From assembly GCA_030272585.1 (NCBI GenBank), contig BSYQ01000012.1:372001-436000 (forward strand): 64,000 nucleotides of DNA, given 5' to 3'. The position numbers and the translations under genes are program-made. Position 1 is the stretch's first letter; each line of letters opens with the position of its first letter. This document shows positions 43,432 to 56,600 of this stretch, one piece after another. A model generated the notes under the pieces. The model made no database searches. It saw nothing but the letters and a program-made list of their open reading frames with translations, and was not told the DNA's origin. The DNA is from Bryopsis sp. KO-2023. Its lineage: Eukaryota; Chlorophyta; Ulvophyceae; Bryopsidales; Bryopsidaceae.

Positions 43432-44573
43432 CGGTGAGTTTTTCTTGCAAAGAAAAAAAAACGTTCAAGTGATATGTGTGGAACCACCCCCTCTCCCTCC
43501 TTTTGTTTTTGAGAACTTTTTTTTTCCACAAGAAACTGGAAATATCCTAATTGTTGAATCCAGCATTTTTCTTTTTGTCTGTAAAAAAATTTTTACTGAC
43601 TTATTTACTGAAAAAAAAAGTTAGTTCCTTCTTTTGTATGAAATTTAAATCTTGCATGACTGTACAGACAGTCACTTTCCACCATCAACCCAGGAAAACA
43701 CAGCCACTTGTTTTCCAAAAATCCCTTCATTTTTTTTCTCCTTTTCTACAGAACGATTCGAAGGTTTTTTTTTTTTTTAAATATTTCCCCGCAATAGATA
43801 TAGTTTTGTGTCCTTTTTTTTGTGCAGACGTATGTGTGTGTTTGTATTTTCTTTTCTCGATTTTCAAAATTTTCTCGATTCTCTTTTGTGTTTTTTTCCC
43901 TTTTTTTTGGGGGGGGAGGGGGGGGTGGAAGAACATATGGACATGGAAATTCGATCGAGCGGTTTTAACCAACAAATGCTAAGTTTTGAAATCTGATTAA
44001 ATGAATAAACAAAATAATAAAATAAAATGAAATTCCCCTGCGTGTTACTGTGCCCAGGTACAGCAAGGCCTTCCGGCTCCCTTCACCGGTGTAGCCGCCT
44101 TGTCGTGAAAAAACTCGTTGAAATTCTGATTTGTTGGGTTTCAACGAACGAGGTTTAGAGAAGGTCTGTCTCATCAAAACGAGTGGGGGTTCAATTGCTC
44201 CGTAACAACTTCAAGTACTTTGGAAAAAAAAAAACAACTCCAAAAAAAAAATTGACACGGCAAATAGAGAGAAGTCCATTTCTATTTTTATTTCTTTTTA
44301 AAAAAAGATTGACCGTCTCCAATTTATCTGGGAAGAAAAAAAAAAGGGAAAAAAGAAAAAATTTACATCTACAGTAGGATTCAGTACCTGAAAAAAAAAC
44401 AGAAAGACTGTGTGAAGATTAAACGAAGTTAGGTCGATTTTTTTTCTATATTATAAAAAATCCCCAAAAAAGGTTCGAGGAAGAAAATTACAGGATTTGA
44501 CGCGTAGAAAACACCCACCGGAGAAAGTGACAGGGTGCCCTTCAGCAGAAAAAAAAGCAAATTTGAAAAAAAG
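43432..44573. other. Region with T/G runs, possibly intron and 3' end of the partial gene
   Basis: Very T-rich, with T8G8 near 43901-43925. A minus-strand frame at about 44030-44177 is open but unsupported. The last 50 bp are the 5' flank of the carrier gene. Confidence 0.4.
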
Positions 44574-46124
44574 ATGGTGTTTCATGCATTGATCGAGCAA
44601 CCCAATGGGGCCAGCCGAAGGAGGCTGGCTAGACCTGGGCGAAGGCCCCTGGTGTGCGCATCTATTTCTAAGGAGCTGTCAGCCACCGTGGCGGTTCCAG
44701 ATGCCCCCCCAGCACCTTCCCCCCCACCTCCTCCGCCAGCCAGCAAACCCTCCAGCGATGTGATGGCAGGGGCAATGGCAAGGGCAGCTTCCCAAAGCAC
44801 CATCCATCCTCTGGACACCCTGAAAGTCAGGATGCAAACAGGCACCGGGAATGTGAAAGGGCTGTCGAAATTCGGAAAACTGATGCATTCGAACGGGAAC
44901 AGCAAAGAAGCCCTCAAGGCAGCGAGAAGCTTCGGCTCCGGAGTTGCTAGTCTGTACAAGGGGGTGTTCAGCGCAGCCACCGGGGCTGGAATTGCCATCG
45001 GAGCGTACTTTGCTTTCTATTCGGTGACCAAGAACGTGCTGGCCAGGGAAACCAAAATGCCTCAAGGAATGGTGGCCTTCACATCGGGGGCGATCGCAGC
45101 GGCTGGCAGCTCGGTGGTGAAAGTCCCTCTGGCGGTTTGCATTCGATCCGTTCAGGCAGGGGTGTACAAGAATGTGGTGGAAGCTTCCGGCAGCATCGTG
45201 AAAGCAGCGGGACCGAGGGGGCTGTTCGTGGGGTATTTGCCGACGCTGTTGGAGGATGTCCCAGACATGGCATGCAAATTCGCTGCTTACGAAACTCTGC
45301 GATCGGTGTTTACTTCCCTGGTGGGAGGTCGCAGCCCCTCTCCTCATGAGGATTTCACGATCGGTGCGACATTCTGGGGTGTTTTGAGGGGCTGGACAAG
45401 ATGGCACCGAACCAGTTCATTTCGGGGACATTTGAAAATGTCGCTGATTGAAGATTATTATAATGAAAAAAAATATGAAGCCAGGATCATGTGGGGGCTT
45501 TCAGCCTAAACGTACACATAAAAAAACCGGAAAAAAAGACAAATAAAATTTAATTAATAAAACAAGATGCGACAGTTGGTGCTTTGCTTTTTTTTGGACT
45601 GGTAAGCATCAATAATATGATGTAGACACAGAGGAGGGCAACCAGTATCGGGTGGATAATTCCGGGTCTGACATGCGGGAGCAGTTTGTCGCCCCCCAAT
45701 TCACCATGCTGATGATTATTATTAATTTTTTTGCCCTTCTTTTGGAATTCTATCAGGTGCGGCAGCCGGAGCGTTTGCAGCTGCCGCCACGACCCCACTG
45801 GACGTCATCAAAACTCAAATGATGTGCACTGCGGCTTCTCGGCCAGGCATGGTTTCCACCGCCAGGAGCATATACTCCCAGGGAGGCTTTCGAAACTTCT
45901 TCACCGGCGTCGGGCCCAGAGCCGCCAGCAACGGCATAAACTCCGCGGTGTTTTTCTGCTTTTTCGAAGCAATCAGGGGGGTTATTGCCACCAAGCAGAT
46001 GAATAAGAATTCTGGCATGTCCATGAGGTCGACCGAAGCCCAGTCACAGAGCAATGACGTTATGAACAAGCAAGGGGAGAAGTCGGGCGGAAGCTTCGAG
46101 GAAGCCGATTTCTCGGTGGCTTAA
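44574..46124 (+). CDS. Mitochondrial carrier family protein, S-adenosylmethionine-carrier-like
   Basis: A membrane carrier of the six-helix mitochondrial carrier family, closest in memory to plant S-adenosylmethionine carriers and SAMT-like proteins. Two exons, 44574-45363 and 45757-46124, join in phase 1 and give 385 residues. An N-terminal stretch of about 60 residues rich in Arg, Ser, Ala and Pro could be a plastid or mitochondrial leader. Repeat 1 has IHPLDTLKVRMQ, repeat 3 has TTPLDVIKTQMM; both match the carrier signature PxD/ExxK/R. Repeat 2 reads VPLAVCIRSVQAGVYKNV, where the acidic residue is lost. After the first repeat, FGSGVASLYKGVFSAATGAG and FVGYLPTLLEDVPDM are typical loop-helix junctions. 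The C-terminal tail is polar. Substrate is inferred only from overall resemblance. Confidence 0.82.
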
Positions 46125-47685
46125 ACACCGGGGGGGCATTGACCCTGAGAATGACATGGGAAAAAAAAGAGAGGAAAACAAATCGAGATGATGAGAAAAA
46201 AAAAGGGGAAGGGGGGATTTTGTCGATGAATTATTGATTTGAGGCTTTTTGTTTTTCTTTCTTCCCGACGGAGTCTTTCTTTCTTTCTTGTATTTCGCTC
46301 CCTTTTTTTTTGTTTCGGTTTTCAATTCCCCCCATACGTCGAATCTGGCCTCTATCAAATTTAAAGGGTGTTGTTGAGGATGATGCTTAATTTTTTTGTT
46401 TTTTTTCATTTTTCCTTGCTTGGCTGTTTTCTTTCTCTGTTTTTTTTGGGGGTTTTGGCCACCCCAAAATGGATTATCTTTATCTTTTTCTGTATTATTT
46501 TTCGACTTTTTCCTTAGGGATGTCTTCCGGCATCGTTCTGGGAAAAAGGGAGGAAAAAAAAACACAACGTATGTCTGCTAGATGCTTTTTTTTATCCATG
46601 TACTGAAAACAAGATGGAGACCTGTTTTTATGGAGGGGGGTGAAAAAATTGAACAGATTGGGCAAGACAGAGGGGAGGGGGTTATGATTTGGGGGGAGGG
46701 GGGGGGGGGGAATATCATTGTAGTGTTTTATTCTCGCTTTGTTGTTTTTCCCCTCTTTGCCGCCTTGTCCCCCCCATTTTATCCTGTCTTATTGATGACT
46801 AATGCAGCTACCCGATTTCCTGTTATTTTCGAATTTTCTCTGCTGGTGCCAATTTTACGATCTTTGCTTCCGGGTCGAAAGGTGTGTTTGTGTGTGGGTT
46901 TTTTGTTTTATTTCGTGTTTTTTTTGTTTTTTGAAGGTTTGTATTGATCATAAGCCAATGATTATGAACATGGTGAAGAAGGAAAGGGAGGGTTCGGGAT
47001 ATTTATGATTTGGGGAAAAGAAAAGAGAAAAAAACCCAAAGGAAAAGGCAACCCCCTCCCAACCACTTCCCAAAAAAAAAAGAAAAAGAAAAAGGGGTGA
47101 AAGAAAGATGCTAGTTATCGTAACGCTGTGTGGGTTAAGACTTGAACAGGGGGATGCATTTTTAATTATTGTCATGATTTGGTGTTCACTCCATGAAGCG
47201 ATTGCATGGATGAATCAGGGGAAGAAAAAAAAGATCATATTAATATAGTTGGAGATGGGGAGGAGAAAAGGTAACAACAAGACACGATTCGTCTGTATTA
47301 TTTTTCTTTTTTGTCCATCTTTTTGATTTTCGATGGGGCAGCTGTGCTTTTCACACACTTGATACAGGGAGGGGCTCTGAACATTTTCTCAAATACTGTA
47401 AGGAGGTTCATTACAATACCTCTTTCAATGGTGATTCTCATGGGAATGATCATCAGAAAAAGGTGTCATGTTTTAACGAGTTACTCCCCATATTTCCACA
47501 AGTTTTCGAGATACCCACCACCCCCTCCATCCCTCCAGATGAAAAGAGTTTGATGAAACACCGAATCCACCCACCCTGTCACAATTTGTTACTGAATTTC
47601 TTGATTGGTTGGGCGAATCATCACTAGGTGTTCAGACCAGTGCGATGCTTGGAAATCGAGCGGCATAAAAGCAATAAATACTCGC
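46125..47685. other. Intergenic region between convergent genes
   Basis: 3' regions of the carrier and DLEC1-like genes. G-rich runs near 46690-46710. No gene recognised. Confidence 0.45.
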
Positions 47686-50600
47686 TCAGATCCTATACAG
47701 CTCTTTCTTGTGCTCCCCCCTTTCATCGAACGTCCCCCACCCTTTCAGCACCACCTCGCATCCACGACCACGCCGACAAACGAACCGCACTCTCTCCTCA
47801 TACCCATCCATGTCAGTCGGACTCAGGGTGATGCTCACCCGTGCCGTCCTCGGCATCAACAAACCCCGCCCGTTCAGATTCCCACCGCAAGGTTCGATGG
47901 AGAAGACACCGAACTGCGCCGATTTTTGGTTGCTTTTCGTGAAATCTGGCTTTTGATCATCTTGGACGATCGTCCAGGTCGCGTCGACCAGAGAGGGGTT
48001 GGAAACCGTTATGTGGAGCGTCTTTGGGGAGGAGACGTGAACGGCGCCGAAGTCTAACTCCACCACGTTGGATTTGATTTCGGGGTGGAGGATGCTCGCG
48101 TGCAAGGGAACGATCTGGAAAAGAACAGATCAAAGCGGCTGCTGAAAACTTTTGAGGTAACACATTGGGAGGGGGGTGTTTGGGAGGGGGCTAGATGAAC
48201 CGCAACACCGATATCGCTTTCTGGAGAATCAATGGTGCATATTCGCACACGCCAGTGTAGAATATATATGTTATATTGCTTTAACGAGGAGCTGAAGAAC
48301 GTTTCTGTGGGTGCTCCGACCTGTTCAATGCCGTTGTTGTAATGGAAGGTGAGTGCGCCATCGAGGTCATAGTCCGTCCTCTCCCAACGTTTCGGCGGTT
48401 GAAGCCGGACGGTGACTTCCACGCTCTCCTTCGGGGGAACCTGAAACTCGCAGCCCAAACACTCATACAGGGAACATCTCCAAGCGCCATGAAATCAGAA
48501 GCTGCTTGCAGGGAAAACCTACCAAAATGAACCCATTCTCCAGCGTTTTCGGCGCCCCAGTGAGCCCTTGGAAATCCTGGATGTCCTGTGGAACTGACGG
48601 CGCCGCCGCCATGAATTCGAATGGACCGTCGCCACAGCTTATCGAGAATGTGAGTGGGGAACCGAGCTTGTTGCAGTAGGTGACCGTTTTGATGTAGGAG
48701 GGGTGCGTTTTAGGAGGGAACGTGGAGTGGATAAGGAGACTGGCATCGGTTTGAGGGTCGGGCTCCAGGTGCGGGCAGATGGTCGCCGCTTTCAAATCCA
48801 CTCGTATCGGATACAAGGGAACGGGTGGCGCGGCGGCGTGAGGGTGAAACCCATCTGAACAACAGGATATAAGCGCACCCGTATCAACGCCGTCGTGTCT
48901 GGCTGAGTTTCCTGGGCCCAACTACTGCACGAGCTGATATTGAAGGGAATGGATGGGGGATACCTGACAAGATACAAGCGATGGGCTTGGCCTCGTTCCC
49001 TGTTTCGCACATTTTCAAACGGATGGGGACGTCTTCCTGGGTTCCCTTCACGGTTTGAGTGCCCACCAGATAGGCGGTGCACTCTTCAGGCGTCGAGGCG
49101 TCGTATCGCACTCGAAACTGGGCCGAACTCCCAGCCGCCATCATCTTCATACCCAACGAACAAACGCTCAACAAAAAACACAAACGGGAAGTTTCCAAGC
49201 CGCACTGCCCACGGAATGTACAGAAATCCGGCTCCAACAGAAGTTATCCATGTCAGACGACGGTTTATCATGCATCTGAGGGGGGACGCCACTCACCTTG
49301 CGCTTCGGAGTGATCTCGAACAAGCCTTCCTTGGGGTAACCTTTAGCATCCACCGAGACGCTCACCACGGAAGTGCCAGGCCTCAAAGTGACGTCGACAC
49401 AGGGCTCAGCGTCGTCGCAAACCAGCACCTCCCACTCCAAATCCATGTCGACGGACCCCAAATTGAACACATGGAAAGTCTTCTCCAGCGTCCCTCCCAC
49501 CAGTATTTGGCCGAAATCTTTGCGAAGCCTGGCGACGTTGTACCCTTGGCTGAATCCCCGAATGAGGGCTCGCTCGTTTTGCAGGTGCAAGGGGGTCCCC
49601 ACAACGCCGACTCGAACTGGGAACGTTATTCGAGGCAGGCCACCCACCTGTCGATCGTACGATAAGAAACCGTTGGGTTTGGCATGTAACGCACAATTGA
49701 ACGCATTCGACATGGCACAGAAGTATTATCCTCCTGAGACAACTACTTTCCCACAGTGTTGAAAAACTGAAAAAAATAAACGTTCCTGAGCATCAATTGA
49801 AAATCGATCGAAAAGCAGAGTCTTCCAATTAAACAGGAAAGAGCTACAGGATTGGTTGTCACAGGGATCTTTCCTTTTTAGTCAGCTGGGGGGGAGGAGG
49901 TCGGAGCCCTGTGTTGCACCCCTTTTTGGCTATTTTTTTCCTCTCAGATGGGTTTCCATCATTACCTGAAGGTGCAACTTATCCATGTACTCCCCACACA
50001 TGTTGTTCTTACAGACCAGAGAAAACCGTTTCGTCCCAAAGGGTTTGAGCACTGCGCCGTCTGGAGTGATGGGGACGATCATTCCCCTGCCCCTGAAAAT
50101 TCCGTTCGTTTCATGTTCCGTTCTCCTGCGAGTCATCATGGCGTTTCCAAGGGGCGATGTGAAGGGGGACAAGGTCTCATGAGCGTCTGACAGCGTGATG
50201 GGGACCTTCTTGGTCGATGACCGCTGAAAGGTCGCCCCTGACTCCGCTGATGGGAGCCTCAAGCCTGGAAGAGTTCGTTTTTGGTTAAGGAGGGGTGAAA
50301 GATTGGAGCGGAATGCATCGATAAGGATAAGGTTTTCGGGGGGGAAAGTGTGGTAGGGAGAGGCTCTCGATAGGAGGATGGACTAACCAGAAACTAGTAC
50401 TGGTATACTACTACTGTGAAAAAACGATGGTCGCTGCGATTATGAGTAGGTTGCTTCAGGGTTGGTGATTTTGTAAAGTAGCAGCCAACCTGTGTAAGGG
50501 GAGGATTGATCGAGGCCTTCCGCTCCGAACTCATCGAAATGGAGGTTCACTTCAGCCTCTATGCCACCATCGTTTTTTACCACCATGATGATTTCCACTT

Positions 50601-53600
50601 CGTCCCCCAACGCCACGGTCCTTCCAAAATCGATCAGCGGTGACGTCTTTCCGCCGCCACAAAGGTCGTCGGAAGTATATTCCGGTTCGCCGAAGGGGAA
50701 CAAGGCGGTCGTGTCGTTTCTGAAGTCGCATGCATTTTGAGAGGCCTCTCGTTTGATCGCTTCATATTTCAGTTTCGGAACGAAACAGATGCCCACTTTG
50801 AGGTCGTGGATTTCGGCTTTCACGGAAATGGCGGCGGGGGCCTCCGCCTCCACCACGTCGCCGACTACGATCACTTCCGACTGCGAGCAGGGCTTCGCGG
50901 GGTAGAAGGTGGCTTCGATAGTTCGCGAGGTCCCTGCGTTGAAAGGAAAAAAATGGGCAAGCTGTTTTGAGGATTGAGAATTTTTTTACATGCTTCTTTT
51001 TGTAAACTCTTACAGAAATATCTATCTGCTAAATAAAGGAAAATTTCTGCCACTGCAACCAAACTGTCAGACATGCTGAAAATAAGGGAAGGCTATTTGC
51101 ATTTTTAGTTTTTCGCTTCTGGATGCTCCTTTCCAGTTGATTGAAATAATATACACATAATATGTGCTGTACACATATATCTAGGAGCCAAATCACCTCA
51201 TGGTGGCCGGCCTTCGTTGAACGAGTTTGCCAAATGTAAATTAAACATTCATTCAATATATATCTGGATGTTCCTTTCGAGTTGATCTTATCCTACATCT
51301 TTGGATGGTTCACGAATGATCCATATGATCGACCATTTACAGTGTAAAGTGAAGCTTGGCTACCTGCATCCAAGACCCCGCTGCTGGGGTTCATTTTCAC
51401 TCGCATGTGATCGCAATCCCCCAGCACCTCGTCGTTCCATCTGTACTCAGCGGAGAGGCTGGTGACATTAGTCATCACCACTTGATGAGTAATGGGTACA
51501 TTGAGGTATGCCAATCCAAGGTCGATTTCGCTGCGATCCATCACGATTTTGGCACGAATGACTTCAGCGAGGTACCTGTGGAAGCAATAATAAGAGTGTG
51601 AATACGCGTCCTTACTTCATTGATCAACCCCCCCCCAAAAAAAAATAAAAAAATAAAAATCTCAGGGCTGCAATTTGAACATGATCGGCTCCATAACAAG
51701 CTGCAATTTTTTAAAACGAAAAAAGGAAAAAAAAAAGTCCGAGCATCGATGAGAGATCGAAATTATTTGGAAAAAAAAAGAGTCAAAAAATGAAAAGTTT
51801 GCTGTACCGGATGTGCTGTGAATGGCCTCCTTGCACCGATATGCATTTCACGGTTCCTTCAATTTTCCCTTCGTCAGTAGATCGACAGATTGCTTTGATG
51901 AGCGTCGATTCATCGGCTGGGATCGTGCCAGAGGAGGGTTCGAACGACAGGTACCCACCCTTCAAAAAAACAAAAAAAACAGAAAGACAATTAAAAAAAC
52001 AAAAAAAAGGAGTCAATTTTCGTTTTTTTACGATTTTTTTTTTGGAACAATGATGATTTCTATCTTTCATGTTTTCAGCAAACAAAAAGGTGGGATCAAA
52101 TGTCAAAAAAAGAAACAACAATTGACAGACAATCTGAAAAGTTGGGAGAGGGGGGGGGGGAATTCGCCATACAGAATGTAAGCCTCACAAACATAAAAAG
52201 CCAAGAATGGCACTTCAATTTCCTCGATTTTTCAAAGTCTCATCAAAACTGTCAGGGCTGACAGCCACCAATGAGCTGATCATAATCGAAACATGCACGC
52301 ATGCATGCCCTATTTCAGTCTTCATGGCAACTTTTCCAAAATCAAATAAACCATTTCGGCGGCAATATCACCTTGGAAGACTCCACGATTTCCCAGCGAG
52401 CTTCGCAGCTGCTCGATTCGTTTCTCAACTCCACCTCTACGCTGTGGCAATGACCCCATCTCACCAACCCAAAATCCAAATAAGGCATCAACACCCTCAC
52501 TCTCGGCCCCATCACCGTTGCGCTCACGGTGCATAGAATCTCAGGTCCATGCTCCACTTTGCACACCAGCCCTCTTTCGATCGACCCCAACTCGATTCCC
52601 GAAACTTTCACTTCCACGTGCATGGCTGAGCGGGGCGGGATCACCCCTTGGCAAGGCACCACGGTGACTTCCTCGTCGAGATCATCGAAATAGAATATCG
52701 CCGGGGCATCGCCCCCACTGTTGTCGATTTTCAGCTTCCGTACAGCTTTTTGGCCCAGAGTGATTCCTCCACTGATGCTGATCAAGCAAGGCTCCAGTGT
52801 CACTGGGCATTCCACCCCAAGCCCCAGCATTTCCAGATTCACCGCCTGGTGGGCGTATTTCGGGGCGTAATCTGGATCAGGGTCGTCACCCATTGACGAC
52901 TTTGTCTTGTCGAGCATGAGGCGCGCCCATTGCGCGAAAGATCCCAAAAAAGGCGGCGCGAAGGCTATCGAAAACTCGATGGATTCGCGTGGGTGGATCT
53001 CGCCTTCAGACGGCAGGATTTCGAAACTCTCCAGGGTGCCTTGGAGCAGCGTCTTGGAGTCCAGCTCGATCGGTCGGGTCGAATTCTCCGAACAGAGTTC
53101 GTCCAGCAAAGGAAATCGTGATCGATTCCATCGGAAAGGAAACGCCATGTCGGTTTCGTTTTTGATGAGCACCGTACGTGTTTTGCTGCCCCCGGGGCTG
53201 ACTTCCGAAAACCACAGGGCATTATCCAGTTCGCCTTCTCTGGGTGGATGCCCATCCAGGGCTTGCACCGTGACGTCTACGTCTTGGGCATCCCCTTGGA
53301 TCTCGATCGGCATCACCTGGCAATTATCGCACACGAGAAAAATAGACACGGCTTGCGATCCCAGTTCAGTTGGGGCGAACGTGATGTCGAGGGTGGTCTC
53401 TTCTCCGTGCCCGACCGTCATGAAAACGGGCTCGATGCGAAAGGCGTCGATTTTAGCGACCTCCCTCGGCGCCTGCATGATTCCATCTGGCCAGTGCGCC
53501 GCCGGGACGATCCTGAATCTTCCGTCCCCACCCAAGTTTTCGAATTTGATCTTGGTCAGGCGGGTGTTTCCCAAGGCGACCGGCCCGACGGAAATCACGG

Positions 53601-56600
53601 ATGGGATCGTGAGCGACGGAGGATTTCGACGGGCGGCGACGGGGTATTTTATTCGACCCGCTTGGGAGTCGATGGTGAAAGCGTCGTGGTAATCGGCCAA
53701 CGAGTCGGGGCAGAAACGGAGCGTGAATTGACACTCCATTCCTGGTGCGATCGTTCCATGGTCGGCGGGGAATTTCAGCTGGGAGAGGAAAAAGTACTGC
53801 GAAGCCTGGAAGAAAAGCGAAACATCGAACATCAGCAAATCAATGCCAAGAACGTAACAGGAATGCATCGAAAAAGTGCATGTGATGCATGCATTGCATG
53901 CAACCATGCAGCCCTGCGATTTGGGCAAATCTCCAGAACATGTTCAGATAAAACAAAGCATGCTTGGACATCTGAGGCTCGTCACATGACAAGGTCACAC
54001 GTTTTTTGATGTTCGAAAAAAAGCCAAACCTCATGACATGCACAAGATATTGTCACACTTTTTTTTTTTCATATTCGAAACGAAACGGTGAACTTGCCGG
54101 TGGAAGGAGGTGAATCCTGCGACTGACATTGCTGACATTTCGGAGGGAAACGTTCATTTCGTACACGCCGCCAACCTCTTGCACAGAATCCAAAAAAAAA
54201 CACTCAACACAATACACATACAGGGGACCCCCACGAAAATGAAATGTTCCGATGTCTGATTTTGGTCCTGGAAAAATTGTTTCATATGATTGGGGCCAAA
54301 AAACGAGGAAAAAAAAGGAGACAATTGAATAGGATTTCTCAAAAAAAAGAAAAAAGGAAAGAAAATATCAATCTTAGTCACCAGGAAAAATATATAAGTA
54401 TGAACCCCAAAACAGGCATGTATATTTTGAGCATCAAAAATGAACAGGCAGAACGTGTCCTGTTGATGAATTGTAAAAAACTATTTTCGGAACTTTTTGA
54501 AACTTGAAAAAAGCACACCACTCCCATTGAATAACAAAATGATGGAGGGATATTACGGCCCAAGCATTCATTCATTCATTTATTCTTATTCTTATTTTGT
54601 TTATTACTCAATTTTTTGGGGTGGAAGGGGAGAAAGATGGTGAAACTATTGTGAAACAAAAGGAAAAAGGAAAAACAGCGAAGCTGGATGACCACCCACC
54701 CACCATATGCATTGAATTCAATCACGTCAGGCTCCACTTCGAAGATTTTATCGGCATGGGATGTAAGATTGGATTTGATTGGAGCAATGCACGAAGGTTG
54801 CTGGACTCCCCACCTGTTAATACAAGAACAATGTAAAAATCCAGAAAAAAATAAAAAAGTAAATGTCTGATTGAATAAATCAAAAATTATAAAAAAAATG
54901 AGCAAAGGAAGGAAGTAACCATCTAAAGAAGCGTTCATAAAATTCAGGTTGAAGGATTTACACTTTGAAAAACAAAAAGGAAAGGAAAAGCCTGATGAAT
55001 TTAGACAGATGTGTTGATGCTTTGGGGGGGGGCGAATATTATGAAAAAAAGGAGGAAAAAAAACAGAGAGGTTAGATGTTTTGTATTGATTACTTTGGTT
55101 TAGCCTTTCCCTTTCGCCCCATGGTCGGCCGCAATGAATTCGAATGCCTAGGGTTTGTCAAAAATGACAACTTGTGTTTCATCGAATCTATAATCCTGTG
55201 CAAACCAAAAAAAAAAAAATCAGATCAGATCATAATTTTTTTTAAAATTAAAACAGGACCACTTGAACACTGCATTGCCAGATTAAAAAAACAACAAAAA
55301 ACTGAAAGCGAGAAGCTCCCCTACTTTTTCTCGACATCGAATTGGGCCGCACTCATTTTTTGACACATTTTTTTCCTTCTCGTTTCGGAAGCTTCCAATT
55401 TTTTCTTGACCTCTTCCGCTGGCAAACGATGCCATGTGTATATTCCAGAATCCCCTATGGTTTTGAGTTTTGAGTTTTTTTTAGCCGTTTGTGCACCAAA
55501 AAATAATAAAAAAATAATAAAAATAACAATAATCACAATGTGCATTGCATTTCCTCTTTTTTCCGTTTTTTTTTCTCAGGGATTTAAAAATATTCACAAT
55601 TCGAAAAACAAGACAGTTTTTTTTTTTCTGCTTTTTTTCTTCATTTGAAAATCAAATCACTTCACAATCTGTAAACGAAATGACGTTTTGGAATAGACTT
55701 CTTTTCTTTTCGTTTTTCTTGTTCTTTTCTTCCTTTTTTTTTTCTTTTTTTTTAACAAAGCTGACTGACCTGTGGCTTTGCCCCCCCGAATGTTCGAGAA
55801 TTTTTCCTTAGCGAGGCACGTTCGAATGGCGATATTTCTCGTTTGTGCACAGTAATGGGGTTCGATCGTTTTATCATCGTATTCAAAAGTTCTTGGCGGC
55901 CGCAACTGCTCCTTGCTCCTTTGCTCCAAGAAACCCTCCGTAATGGATTTAGGATCCAGCAAATTTCCACCCTCCAGTTTTTTTCTGTCCACCCGTAAAT
56001 GTGATGGCTTTTTGGGAAGCCCAGTCTTCCTCCATGCTGGAGTGAAATCTAAAAAAAAAAAGAAAAAAAAAAAAAAAGTCAGGGGATTTAGGTGTTTTTT
56101 CTTTTAAGCTGAGTTTTTTGTTTGTTGTAGGACTATTCATACAGAGAGGGAAAGATTAAAAAAAAAAAAAGTGAAAATGAATTAGCATTCACAAAAACAA
56201 AAACTGGTTGCAAAAAACAGTGGATGGGGGAAAGTAATCTTGCTTTAAAAATAAAATAAATAAAATAAAATAAAAGTGTTAATGACAAAAGCATTCGTCA
56301 TGTTTTATATGTGGGTTTTAGACTTGCACCGTAATGCATTTCATTATTACCACGACACGTTTTTGTGAATCAAACAATATGACATCTTATGATTTCTTCT
56401 TTTTTTCAAATTCCAAATATCAGTGTAAGAAGCCCCGTTGCTTGATTTTCCAAAAATAAAAATAAAAAATGCCAAAAACTGAATCCAATTTCGCAAAGTG
56501 AGATTTTGTTTTCTGCGAGCATAGAGCCTCTCTGGAGTGGAATTTTAGGTTAAAAAAAAAAGCCGAAAAGGAAAAAAAATAAGCAAAAAACGTGTTTTTT

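Noticed and set aside
43965..44177. Minus-strand basic frame MMRQTFSKPRSLKPNKSEF...
   Set aside because: Short, no family, no splice partner; it may be chance.
54061..54100. GT donor at 54093-54094 for the DLEC1 exon
   Set aside because: It would leave one base too many and throw the following 1.4-kb exon out of frame. The GC donor fits.
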